A DNA stretch of 16,406 bases from JAAYAY01 sp964429355 (lineage in GTDB: Bacteria; Planctomycetota; Planctomycetia; Pirellulales; Thermoguttaceae): assembly GCA_964429355.1 (NCBI GenBank), contig CAYSCH010000213.1, positions 1 to 16,406 of the forward strand, written 5' to 3'. The notes beneath the pieces were generated by a model. It saw only the letters and a program-made list of their open reading frames with translations. It ran no database searches and was not told the DNA's origin. The translations under genes and the position numbers were made by a program. Shown one piece after another: positions 1 to 8,383 of this stretch. Each line of letters starts with the position of its first letter. Within the stretch, counting starts at the first letter, position 1.

Positions 1-3000
1 ATCCGATTGCCCAGGGCCGTGATATCGTCCGTGTTCCCATCGCTGAAGACGCGAACCTGCTGAGCGCCAACAGCCGTCGTATCGAGTTCGATCCGCCGAC
101 CTGCGCTGCTGATCTCGGTCACGGCTATCCCCGAAGTATCGGAGGCATAATCGCCCGGTCCGACGACGGCGTAGGATTGGGCTCCGACGAACACGTTCTT
201 CTCCGTACGGGGGTAGAGTGTGGCATCATACACGTCTTCTTCGGGAAGATCGTCGTTGGCATAGTTCGGCGAACTATCTTTCGCTGCATCGCCGGCAACG
301 AAATAGACGAGGCGTTCCTTGACAGCCATGTTTCCGCCGCCCTGATACGATTCATCGGGATCGGCGTATTGTTGCGGAGTCGCAGACCCCCTGGTAATCG
401 CCAGACGCCAGACCGGATGTGTACCCGTCGTAAGGTCTTTCTGGTTGAGTTTCACCCCGTAGTTGGGGTCGCTTGGATTCTTGACAGCGTAGAATTCCCC
501 AGACGCACGATTGGCCGGAGACCATGGATTGAAGACCTCGACAAACAGTGATCCTTCAGGACGCGAAAGCTGATCGAAATCCTCCGGATCATTGCCGGAG
601 GCGTAGTCACCACCTCCAGCGGGCAGGTCTTCCGTTTTCCGATCGTGAAAGGCGAGGGTCTCGGTGATCAGGAGTTCCGGGCGTTCACAGCCCCAAACGA
701 CCCCACGAGTGTACTCGTGGCTATTTGTTTCGTCCGTTGTCAAGTCACCATCAACTTTCCAGGTAGTAATCAGTTCGCCTGGCGGAAGCGTCTTCTTGGT
801 CGGGGGAGTTTGGGTGTAATCATTGTAGTCGGCGGCAAACGGGCAAACGTCGTATTCAAAGGGGGTCATCACGGAGTCGGAATCCATGAAATCGACGACA
901 TTGATCGCCCACTGGGCGATAACTCGCGCGCGAGCAGACGCTCTGTCGTTTGCGCTAGGGATTTGATTCGTCCCGAGTTGCTCCACGATCTGAGCGTCCC
1001 ACCAGGGATACCAGTCAGAGTCGACCAGGGCCATCATCAAGACGTAGAGGTGTCTCGCGTACTCCTGACGCTCCTGATAAAGAACTCCGGGAGCTGCGGG
1101 GCCATCGTTATCGTGGTCGAAAAGAACGTTTTGCTCCGCTGTTCCATTGTGGTAGTAGTACGGTTCAATTGGAAATCGTTCGCTCGGCTCGTCGACAACA
1201 CCGTTACCAGCACCGTCATCACGCCCGTTGCCGAAGGGGCGGTTGAGGTCCATACGTCGCCCAGCGAAAAGATCCGGCGAAAGAAGGGGCCGTATATTCA
1301 GGTCCTCTTGTGGCGGATAGTCGTAATTCGAAGTGGTTTGGCCACTCAGAATCGGAAGCACTACGTTTGAAGTCTTCATCCGCTCGAGCTTAAGCCGTAT
1401 CAGGTCCCCGATATGGGTCGGGATGATGTTATTGCCTGTGATATACTGCTGAAGCTCGATCGGAATCGCAAGATTGGGAACGGGGAGATCCCAACTACTG
1501 GTAGTGCAGAGGAACCGGTAGTCAGTGGCCGGGCCCGTGATGTTGAGGAGCTGCACTAATCGATCAGGCAGTCTCGCGGCATCGGTATCATAACCACGAA
1601 GAATGGGTTCTAGCTCGGCGATAGTGAAAGGATTGTCGAGAACCGCATTTCTCGCACCGCCCTGGCTGGCCATCGATCCAAGCTTGAGCTCGTAAGGTGT
1701 CTCCACAGCCGACTGTGCCCAAGCCTGTGAGTACCAGCCTTCCGCGACAGAAAGCGGGAAGGCGGGGGCGGGGGCTATGCCATGAAACGGCGAGTAAATG
1801 GGCTGACCGAAGAGGTCGAGGCCAACGGCTACGGTCCCCTTCAGATCCATAGGAGAACCGTAGCCCACCGAGGCACCGCTTTGAACGGCATCGAAGTAGT
1901 TGTATGGAAAGCCAAACATGGAGTAGAGGCTGAGGCGTTCCGGCCAATCTGCAGAGCCGGTGATCCCGGGCGCCGGCATATGAAACAACCCCGACGCTGC
2001 GGGCTGACGCAAGGCAACTTCCCCGTAACGCCCGTCCAGCAGATGGTTCTCCCAGCCAAGGAGCACGTTCCGATACAGGGTGAGATCGTTGTTAAGAAGG
2101 GGAAGCAGGCTGATCTCCGCCACGCCCACGCCCTGGCCCCGCGAGAGATCAAGCGGCGGCAGTGCCACGCTCAGGTCGCGAGCTGCAGAAATGGTTGGAT
2201 GGGCATAAACGACACCGGATGCGCCATTGGCAACAGCTCCCGGGACGGCAGGCCAGGATCCACCAGGCACAGCGACCTGGCGATACCTATCGTAGAGTTG
2301 CTCCAACGTGCCTGCGGTATTCAGGTTGAGCTTGCCGTCGAGGTCGGTGCAGTGCACAGCCACCAGCGGTTTGTACTTGCGCCCATCGGGTAGCGTGCGC
2401 ACGCCCAAGCCAATGTCGACCCAGATGCTGTCGGCGTTGCCGTCGCCGTCGGAATCAACATCCCAGTTAGCCGGCGTCCCCGGAGCCAAGGACAGGGCTC
2501 CCCAAGATCGCCTCGCAAGATCCGGCAACACAGCAACAGGGTACTGACTTGGGTTGGTAATGTCAGTATTGAGGTAGGAAGGCCAGTTCGCATTACTCCC
2601 GTCAAACTCGCAGTGGTCCTCGATCAGCGGGCGAAGGATGCAACGCCGTTTGAGCCTCGCAATGAAATCCCCAGCGCTATGAGGAGGTGTCGAAACAATG
2701 TGATCATCATCAACCGCTGAGTTGCGTTTCCCGTCGGGGCCGTAAGGTTGGATAATTGCTCGCCAAGCTACGTCTGGCGTGACGCTGTACGTGGATCGCA
2801 GGTAGCTTGCCAAGACCTGAAGCCAGTAGTTGGCCAGTTCTGGACGATGAAATGACGGGCTCAGGGTAGTACCACCGCGGGGTTCAAGGGCGATCGCCAT
2901 ATTCTGATAGTCGACAGCGTCATAGTCCTCGTTAGCGTAGTCGGCTGCAGCGATCACATATTCCGGATCGGTGGGATTGGGGAGGAGCACCATCGGCAAA

Positions 3001-4079
3001 TTGTCGGCATATCGGCGGGTATTTGCCGTGTAAACCTGCGTGACCGTGTCATAGGTGGTGTCAGTATAGCCGGCGCCCATGCCGGAGAATGGCGCGTTGT
3101 TAATGACGTAGTCGGCGCGGTTAGCGGCGATCTTCTCGCGGTCCTGGCCCGTTTCCGAAAAGTATTCAACTGTGAGATTGGGACTGACGTCGTCGAAGGG
3201 AAGGACCTGGTAGCGGTGCAGGATCAACTGCAATCTGCCGGCTCCATCTCGCCGCTCGATGCGCCGATAGCCGACAATTCGCGTGCTCTTGTTGTAGAGA
3301 TTGTAGAGCCGAGCGAAGGGATCAACGATCGTAAGCACGGAACCAACGCGGCGCTCGAACTCGACGGCGTCATTATCAGCGGTCTTCCAGTTAGCGAGAT
3401 TGTTGCCGAACCAATAAGGCATGGTGATGGTTCTGGAGGGTGCGCCGCCGGCATTTGGAGGCAGGCCGTCCGAACACTTCAATCCGCCGTAAACGCCGGT
3501 GCCTTTCGGAATGGTATAGCCGGCCGTGAACTCGATAATCTGGCCACCGCCCAAGGTTCCCTGGTAACTCAGGGGCGGCGTAGCGACTCCGGGTAGAAGA
3601 TCAAGAGTCAGACCCTTGCTGTTCATGTAATCGTTGGGAGCTAGCTCTCCCGTCTTTGTACCCTTCGGATCGACCATGTAGCGATTGACAACCCATCCGT
3701 ATGCGTAACGTGTGCCATACATGTCCTGCAGAAGCGAATGTCCGCGAAGCACGGACTCGGGCCGAGTCGTATCTCGGACAAGTTGCCGGATCGCCTCTTC
3801 GGCATCGTCTTTCGGCGAAAAGGTGACGACTTCGGCATCCTGGAGCGACTTGGCAGTACGATTCGCGTGTGAGGCGATGACGACGAAGGCAAACGCGGTC
3901 GCAGTAAAGAGGGCCAGCATCCCCAAGAGAACCAGGAGGATGACGCCGCGCCGCTGAGTTGGAGTACAGCCTTCAGGATGCGAAACACCCGGTGACACGC
4001 CGCGTTTGGCGCTGCTCGAAGCTGCTCGCAGGCTAATGTCTGTAGTCCAACGGCCGCAGTTATGCTTATTGGTTGCCAT
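1..4079 (-). CDS. Giant GspK/PulK-like pseudopilus tip protein, 3' partial
   Basis: At least 1359 residues with no stop in this frame down to the left edge; the C-terminus is outside the window. The N-terminus has a basic leader ending in TQRRG (41-45) and a hydrophobic helix VILLVLLGMLALFTATAFAFVVIAS (46-70) with no Glu at +5, as in GspK, the pseudopilin that lacks this glutamate. Further marks: DSDGDGNADSIWVD (542-555), DLDGKLNLNTAG (579-590, like the DxxGKxNLN motif of GspK), NPFTIAELEPIL (816-827, like the helix-hairpin-helix part of GspK), MDLNRPFGNGRDDG (943-956), DHDNDG (988-993) and SLFVEVFNPW (1177-1186). GspK proteins are usually 300-350 residues, so this is roughly four times longer or more. 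The ATG at 4079 has GAGG about 10 nt upstream. A tip or adhesin-like role is inferred from the family and gene order. Confidence 0.85.
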   Translation of the reverse strand, partial: MATNKHNCGRWTTDISLRAASSSAKRGVSPGVSHPEGCTPTQRRGVILLVLLGMLALFTATAFAFVVIASHANRTAKSLQDAEVVTFSPKDDAEEAIRQLVRDTTRPESVLRGHSLLQDMYGTRYAYGWVVNRYMVDPKGTKTGELAPNDYMNSKGLTLDLLPGVATPPLSYQGTLGGGQIIEFTAGYTIPKGTGVYGGLKCSDGLPPNAGGAPSRTITMPYWFGNNLANWKTADNDAVEFERRVGSVLTIVDPFARLYNLYNKSTRIVGYRRIERRDGAGRLQLILHRYQVLPFDDVSPNLTVEYFSETGQDREKIAANRADYVINNAPFSGMGAGYTDTTYDTVTQVYTANTRRYADNLPMVLLPNPTDPEYVIAAADYANEDYDAVDYQNMAIALEPRGGTTLSPSFHRPELANYWLQVLASYLRSTYSVTPDVAWRAIIQPYGPDGKRNSAVDDDHIVSTPPHSAGDFIARLKRRCILRPLIEDHCEFDGSNANWPSYLNTDITNPSQYPVAVLPDLARRSWGALSLAPGTPANWDVDSDGDGNADSIWVDIGLGVRTLPDGRKYKPLVAVHCTDLDGKLNLNTAGTLEQLYDRYRQVAVPGGSWPAVPGAVANGASGVVYAHPTISAARDLSVALPPLDLSRGQGVGVAEISLLPLLNNDLTLYRNVLLGWENHLLDGRYGEVALRQPAASGLFHMPAPGITGSADWPERLSLYSMFGFPYNYFDAVQSGASVGYGSPMDLKGTVAVGLDLFGQPIYSPFHGIAPAPAFPLSVAEGWYSQAWAQSAVETPYELKLGSMASQGGARNAVLDNPFTIAELEPILRGYDTDAARLPDRLVQLLNITGPATDYRFLCTTSSWDLPVPNLAIPIELQQYITGNNIIPTHIGDLIRLKLERMKTSNVVLPILSGQTTSNYDYPPQEDLNIRPLLSPDLFAGRRMDLNRPFGNGRDDGAGNGVVDEPSERFPIEPYYYHNGTAEQNVLFDHDNDGPAAPGVLYQERQEYARHLYVLMMALVDSDWYPWWDAQIVEQLGTNQIPSANDRASARARVIAQWAINVVDFMDSDSVMTPFEYDVCPFAADYNDYTQTPPTKKTLPPGELITTWKVDGDLTTDETNSHEYTRGVVWGCERPELLITETLAFHDRKTEDLPAGGGDYASGNDPEDFDQLSRPEGSLFVEVFNPWSPANRASGEFYAVKNPSDPNYGVKLNQKDLTTGTHPVWRLAITRGSATPQQYADPDESYQGGGNMAVKERLVYFVAGDAAKDSSPNYANDDLPEEDVYDATLYPRTEKNVFVGAQSYAVVGPGDYASDTSGIAVTEISSAGRRIELDTTAVGAQQVRVFSDGNTDDITALGNR

Positions 4080-4273
4080 GGTGAGGTACCTCGTTCTGTA
4101 TCGGAACGGTCCCTTGCCCAGGAGCCGATCGGTTCAGGTTGTGAAGGTTGGAGACGCAAAACAACACGGCGGGTTCTTTCATCTCCTCAGGTGGGGCGTT
4201 TATCCCTGCTTCCGTTTGCGGTTTCCGTGGCCACGTGCAGAAGCCCACACGCTTGTTGTCTATTGGCTTTCGC
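4080..4273. other. 194-bp gap before the GspK-like gene
   Basis: No clear terminator or promoter was found between the GspI/PilV-like stop and the GspK-like start. The palindrome GAGGTACCTC (4083-4092) overlaps the presumed Shine-Dalgarno region of the giant gene and could fold over its start. A 74-codon open frame here (4066-4290) has no ribosome binding site and is probably spurious. The gap breaks an otherwise tightly overlapping run of prepilin genes. Confidence 0.45.
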
Positions 4274-5848
4274 TTAAGGCGTATTGACATCGATGGTTAT
4301 TGTGTAGACGCCGACGACGTCCTCAACCAGGCTGGCTTCAGCGATATCGGTGGACGAGTTGAACCCCGAAATACCATCTGTATCAACTTGCCAGTCGGGA
4401 CCTTCGAGGGTCACGTAGCGCCCCCGCCCAGTGAGCGGCGGCCCCCCCGGGTTGCTCGGATCCTCGATACTCGCGGGCTGTTCGTCATCGACAGAGAGAA
4501 CGCGGTACCACTTACACACCGTTGGCGCGGTGAGCATGTAGGGACCGTGCGGAAGTCCGATGGCGCGAGACATATCGAGCCCTCGCAACATGATCCACTG
4601 GTTCTTCTTCACATTGAGGAATCCAGCGGGCGGGTTGTTGGGAATATTCGTTGTCCCCGAACCGTTACCGTTTGCGAAAAGGAGAACATCCCCGCCACCA
4701 ACACCACCGCCATCAAGACGGGCGTAGGCCGATCGTTCACGCAGCATTTCGACGTCCGTCGCGTCACGAATCTCAACGTCTTCCGGACAACTGTGATTGC
4801 GTCCGTAGAAAACAACGATCGACACCTCATACTGGGTGATTCGCAGAGGATCCACCAGGGGCACTGGCAAGGTGTTGGTCCCATTGTCGCCGTCGTGATC
4901 CCACGACCGTATCAAGCCTTGATCGACGAGTGGAACCTCGGGCGTCGCGTTATTGTTGTCGTGATCCCAAACGTCATTGAAGACGAGCGGTACGACGGGC
5001 GTGACCATCATTGCCCACGTGAATCGCCCTTCGCTAGCAGGGGACAGGCGGTAGTCAGTTGATGCCAGGGTCGCACCATCGCCAACGACCGACGGTGCGG
5101 GCCAGGTTTGGCCATCGGTCCAGGTAAAAGTCTGCCGTGGACGGGCTCCGTCTTCAGTCGGGGTTGTGAAAATCAACTCGTCTGGCCAGGTGGTCAACTG
5201 CGCTACCACGGCCTCGGGAAGATCGAACCACACACGCCGAGCAATCGCTCTCTCCGGCCAGAGTCGAGGATTGGTGATCCCGGCCCCCATACTGAATTCC
5301 CGGTAAGAGTTCGATGAATACGGAAAATGACGGACGGATTGTTTGGTAAAATTGGCCCCCGGTGTTCCGTAGGCGTAGGCAACGAAATAGGGATCTAGGA
5401 AATACGTTTCCCCATAAATCAGGCCAGAAAGATCATAGGCAACCACCCCAGGATAAGGCGGCGCAGCAACACGCGCTGATCGAACTCCCGTAACGTCGCC
5501 CCACTTCTGAATCCAGGCGGACGAGTTGTACCATTGGCGAATCTGAACGTCGTTGAGAGCGGCTCGGCCACAGGCAGCCCCACGGTCGCTCTTGGCCGCC
5601 TCGATCATGAGAGCCCGCCCGGCGGGAATCACCATGGCGATCCCCATGAGGCCGACGGTGAGTACGAACACGGCCATGAGCACTTCAATAAGGCTTATGC
5701 CACGACGTCGACCAGCGGCGCTGTTTCTCCAAATTCCGCGCGACGGAAAACGGCAAAGCCCCGAGTAGGTAACCTTACCCGGAGAACGCGGCATTCCATC
5801 AGGCCGATCAAACGAGTGCTCCAGGATACGGATCAGGGTAGCGTTCAT
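4274..5848 (-). CDS. GspI/PilV-like minor pseudopilin
   Basis: 524 residues. The leader is about 50 residues and ends AAGRRRG, then ISLIEVLMAVFVLTVGLMGI: cut after Gly50, Glu55 at +5. ISLIEVLMA followed by VGL is the hallmark of the GspI/PilV branch. The start at 5848 overlaps the previous stop (ATGA) and has GGGAG about 10 nt upstream; an internal ATG at residue 19 would shorten the leader to about 32 residues. The body is unusually large and contains a short internal duplication: WDHDNNN...VPLVD (294-310) and WDHDGDN...PLVD (316-333), both Asp/Asn rich and possibly metal binding. In type II systems GspI nucleates the tip complex with GspK and GspJ. The gene ends with TAA, 194 bp before the giant GspK-like gene. 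Confidence 0.85.
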   Translation of the reverse strand: MNATLIRILEHSFDRPDGMPRSPGKVTYSGLCRFPSRGIWRNSAAGRRRGISLIEVLMAVFVLTVGLMGIAMVIPAGRALMIEAAKSDRGAACGRAALNDVQIRQWYNSSAWIQKWGDVTGVRSARVAAPPYPGVVAYDLSGLIYGETYFLDPYFVAYAYGTPGANFTKQSVRHFPYSSNSYREFSMGAGITNPRLWPERAIARRVWFDLPEAVVAQLTTWPDELIFTTPTEDGARPRQTFTWTDGQTWPAPSVVGDGATLASTDYRLSPASEGRFTWAMMVTPVVPLVFNDVWDHDNNNATPEVPLVDQGLIRSWDHDGDNGTNTLPVPLVDPLRITQYEVSIVVFYGRNHSCPEDVEIRDATDVEMLRERSAYARLDGGGVGGGDVLLFANGNGSGTTNIPNNPPAGFLNVKKNQWIMLRGLDMSRAIGLPHGPYMLTAPTVCKWYRVLSVDDEQPASIEDPSNPGGPPLTGRGRYVTLEGPDWQVDTDGISGFNSSTDIAEASLVEDVVGVYTITIDVNTP

Positions 5849-7245
5849 TCTTGCTGTGCTCCCATGCTGATTTGTGCCTGGCGGGCAAAAGCCCGAGAGG
5901 AATAGAGTTCCCTGGCAAGCTGGTCTTGCGCGGTGGCGCTGGTGGGATCGTTGGGGACAGGATAAGGAGGGTGTGGCACAAGCGGATCGCCCGGCACCGA
6001 TATGCCGCTTGGCGTGACATCCTGAGCATTGACCTCAGCAGCGGCCACCAAGCCGTTTTGTGGGTTGATGGAAATCCATACGTTGGAGGCGTCCTGCCAG
6101 TTGTGCAGCTTATCGTCGGCAAGCGAATCAACGCGGACTCCAGGTCCCGAAATGGGCTGATGACCCGTGCGTTCCCATTTGCCGATCATCAAGAAGACCG
6201 GTTGTGTGATGCGGTGCGGCCCATAGGTCGGAGGCTCGCCGGCATCTTGGGCTTGCTCCCAGTGATAAACGTACTGAATAGCTCCGTTGGGATCGAAGAG
6301 GATCACCGGGCCCTGATTGTCAAGGGCGGGGTTGCCCTCATCACCGATCCGAGCAAAGGCGTCGGCAAACTGTTTGTTCTCGCCGGAAGCCTGCTCATAG
6401 ATGAGGAAGGGATACAGCTTGCGCGGTGTGACCACAGGCAGGCTATATTCTTTGTCGACGGGGTAATATCCAGAATCTCCCAAATCGATAACCGTATTCT
6501 TCGGCAACCGAAGCGGCGCGATGGGCGAGGGTTGGGGCTGGCGACGGATCTGGAATGGAACACCGATCGACCAGCCAGGAGGAGCGGTTGTCGCAATAGC
6601 GGTGGGTATTGTTACGGTAAGTTGATGGGTATCGACCCATTGATCAGGTGGCACCGGCTGCAGGTCAGCAGCGTAGGTTGTGTTGTCGGGCTTGAAGAAG
6701 ATGAAAGATTTGGTGGCTGAATCAACCTCGAAGTCAGGTGGGTTACTAGCCGAGGAATCCCAGGTGATTGTGAAGTACGGCCCCTGGTAATTGAATTGAA
6801 TCTGGTCTCCTTCGCGAATAAGTCCGTTCACAAAATCGTTTACTAGGATCTGAAACCTCAGAACAAGCAGGTTTCCGTTCGTGACCTGGCTCACGAGCCG
6901 CATGCGGGAGTTGGAGAACTCGCCAGCATACGCAGGTGGTATCTCGACGATGCGGAGGATGTTGCAGGCATCATCCTGGTAGACCGTGGCGCCCGTCAAG
7001 TCAACCTGCCGGATTCGTTCAAAGAGCACTCCCACGGGTCGTTGAATCTCCAGAGCGCGGGTCTTCGCCCGCGTCAGTAGAACATCTACCGCGCGAACGG
7101 CTTCACGAACGCGGCGGCCCTCCGTCATCGGGCGAATGGAAGGGATGGCGAAGGCGGCGAGCATCATGAGGATCGTGACGACGACGAGCAACTCGACGAG
7201 CGTCACGCCGCCTCTGGCATGTCGGTTATGATGAAAAACTCTCAT
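5845..7245 (-). CDS. GspH/FimT-like minor pseudopilin
   Basis: 466 residues. The 13-residue leader (MRVFHHNRHARGG) is cut after Gly13, giving a mature N-terminus VTLVELLVVVTILMMLAAFAI with Glu18 at +5. The following segment (IRPMTEGRRVREAVRAVDVL, then RAKTRALEIQRPVGVLFERI) matches the start of the GspH/FimT family, in which the helix leads into a beta-sheet domain carrying a long insertion. It is much longer than the usual 170-200 residues of GspH; most of the extra length follows residue 80 and is not recognisable to me. ATG at 7245 has GGGGA 7 nt upstream inside the preceding gene. The TGA stop overlaps the next start as ATGA. In type II systems GspH sits near the pseudopilus tip with GspI, GspJ and GspK. 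No GspJ homologue is evident here. Confidence 0.85.
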   Translation of the reverse strand: MRVFHHNRHARGGVTLVELLVVVTILMMLAAFAIPSIRPMTEGRRVREAVRAVDVLLTRAKTRALEIQRPVGVLFERIRQVDLTGATVYQDDACNILRIVEIPPAYAGEFSNSRMRLVSQVTNGNLLVLRFQILVNDFVNGLIREGDQIQFNYQGPYFTITWDSSASNPPDFEVDSATKSFIFFKPDNTTYAADLQPVPPDQWVDTHQLTVTIPTAIATTAPPGWSIGVPFQIRRQPQPSPIAPLRLPKNTVIDLGDSGYYPVDKEYSLPVVTPRKLYPFLIYEQASGENKQFADAFARIGDEGNPALDNQGPVILFDPNGAIQYVYHWEQAQDAGEPPTYGPHRITQPVFLMIGKWERTGHQPISGPGVRVDSLADDKLHNWQDASNVWISINPQNGLVAAAEVNAQDVTPSGISVPGDPLVPHPPYPVPNDPTSATAQDQLARELYSSRAFARQAQISMGAQQE

Positions 7246-8345
7246 CAGTTCATCCCCAGGGAGTGGTTGGTGATGTTGTCGTGATGGGTGTTGTACTCTT
7301 CGTGCGTTGGGTTCTTGATGGGTTCGCCAATCTTCAACCCATCGACACTGGTGTGATCGTAAAGACGACTGATCGGATGGTCGGCCACGTACTCAAACAC
7401 CCATGTGCCAGCTATGTTGATGCCGTACTTGCCATCCGGGCCAGCCGAGTAAATCAAGGGCACAAGCCGGAAGGCTTTTTCGTCGGACGGTCGGTAATAC
7501 TTGCCACTGTTGTCTTTGATGATGTCGCCCACTCTTCTCTGGTCAAGCGGATCGTGATCTTTCACGGGATCACCACTCTGCATTTCTGAAATGAAACCAG
7601 GTGCCCAACGGAGAAACATGATTGGCCGATCCCAGGCATCGTGAAACTCAAACATTCCGTCGCCGTCAGCATCACCGATTTCGTTCGGCTGGAACTGCTC
7701 TCTCGCCTCCGGATCCGCAGCGACAAACAGGTAAAGACACTCGGCCGGGGCGTAGTTTGGATCGGGGCCGGTAAGAAAACTGGTGTTGTCAATCGCCTGT
7801 CGGAAGAATCGATTCGCCAGGGCGGTACGACGGATCGTTTCGCTTACGCTCATCTTGGTGAGACGATCGTTGCCGACGACGTACGAAGCCTCCACTACGA
7901 GGGGCGCATCGATATCTGTTGCTACAACGTCGGTTCCTTTTCGTGGATAGGTAATATCCGTGAGGCGGTCCGGCATTTCCATGCGGATGATTTCGCGCGC
8001 AATTCGGAGCTTCAGTTCGGCCATGGCGTCCGGCGGAATGCGGCGGTTGGTAATCGGCAATCGCCGCGAAAGCAGTTCCGCATACTTGGCCTGTACGATC
8101 ACATCGAGTTTGGCAATGGTGGCTTGAGTCTTGGCAACACGCGCCGTTTCCCTCGCCGAGAACAGGGCGCCGAGCGTCATACCGGCGAGCATGCCAATGA
8201 TCGTGATGACGACCAGGAGCTCCGTGAGGGTGAAGGCCGGGCGCGAAGCGTGAAACCAGGACGAAGGAAGGCGGCCGTCGCGGCACTGCTTGCGAGCAAG
8301 CAGTGGCACACGACGGCGGGTTCGCAACGCGGACGCGGAAATCAT
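7245..8345 (-). CDS. GspG-like prepilin with Ala at the cleavage position
   Basis: 366 residues from the preferred ATG; a start at 8384 would add 13. The leader is long (37 residues, basic) and ends in HASRPA, followed by FTLTELLVVITIIGMLAGM. The residue before the cut is Ala37 in place of the near-invariant Gly; Glu42 is at +5. The mature protein has the GspG-like C-terminal pieces GDADGDGMFEFHDAWDRP (224-241, a DxDxDG loop), IYSAGPDGKYGI (298-309) and DNITNHSL (356-363). It is therefore a second GspG-like pseudopilin. It ends in TGA, whose last base is the A of the next gene's ATG (TGATG), so translation of the two is probably coupled. Its exact place in the filament is unknown. Confidence 0.83.
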   Translation of the reverse strand: MISASALRTRRRVPLLARKQCRDGRLPSSWFHASRPAFTLTELLVVITIIGMLAGMTLGALFSARETARVAKTQATIAKLDVIVQAKYAELLSRRLPITNRRIPPDAMAELKLRIAREIIRMEMPDRLTDITYPRKGTDVVATDIDAPLVVEASYVVGNDRLTKMSVSETIRRTALANRFFRQAIDNTSFLTGPDPNYAPAECLYLFVAADPEAREQFQPNEIGDADGDGMFEFHDAWDRPIMFLRWAPGFISEMQSGDPVKDHDPLDQRRVGDIIKDNSGKYYRPSDEKAFRLVPLIYSAGPDGKYGINIAGTWVFEYVADHPISRLYDHTSVDGLKIGEPIKNPTHEEYNTHHDNITNHSLGMN

Positions 8346-8348
8346 GTT

Positions 8349-8359
8349 ACCTCCTCCTT
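8349..8359 (-). promoter_or_regulatory. Strong Shine-Dalgarno deciding the start of the second prepilin
   Basis: AAGGAGGAGGT on the minus strand, with AAGGAGG 7 nt before the ATG at 8345. It is the strongest Shine-Dalgarno sequence I saw in the window. It argues for the ATG at 8345 over the in-frame ATG at 8384, which overlaps the gspG stop as TAATG. Confidence 0.85.
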
Positions 8360-8383
8360 GATGGAGACGGACTGCGAGGCTCA

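Noticed and set aside
1..4079. Suspected frameshift or gene fusion in the giant GspK-like gene
   Set aside because: I translated most of the frame from 4079 to 1 by hand and found no stop, with coherent protein sequence throughout. The great length therefore appears real in this assembly.
4066..4290. 74-codon open frame spanning the gap before the GspK-like gene
   Set aside because: It begins inside the preceding gene without a ribosome binding site and overlaps the start of the GspK-like gene in another frame.
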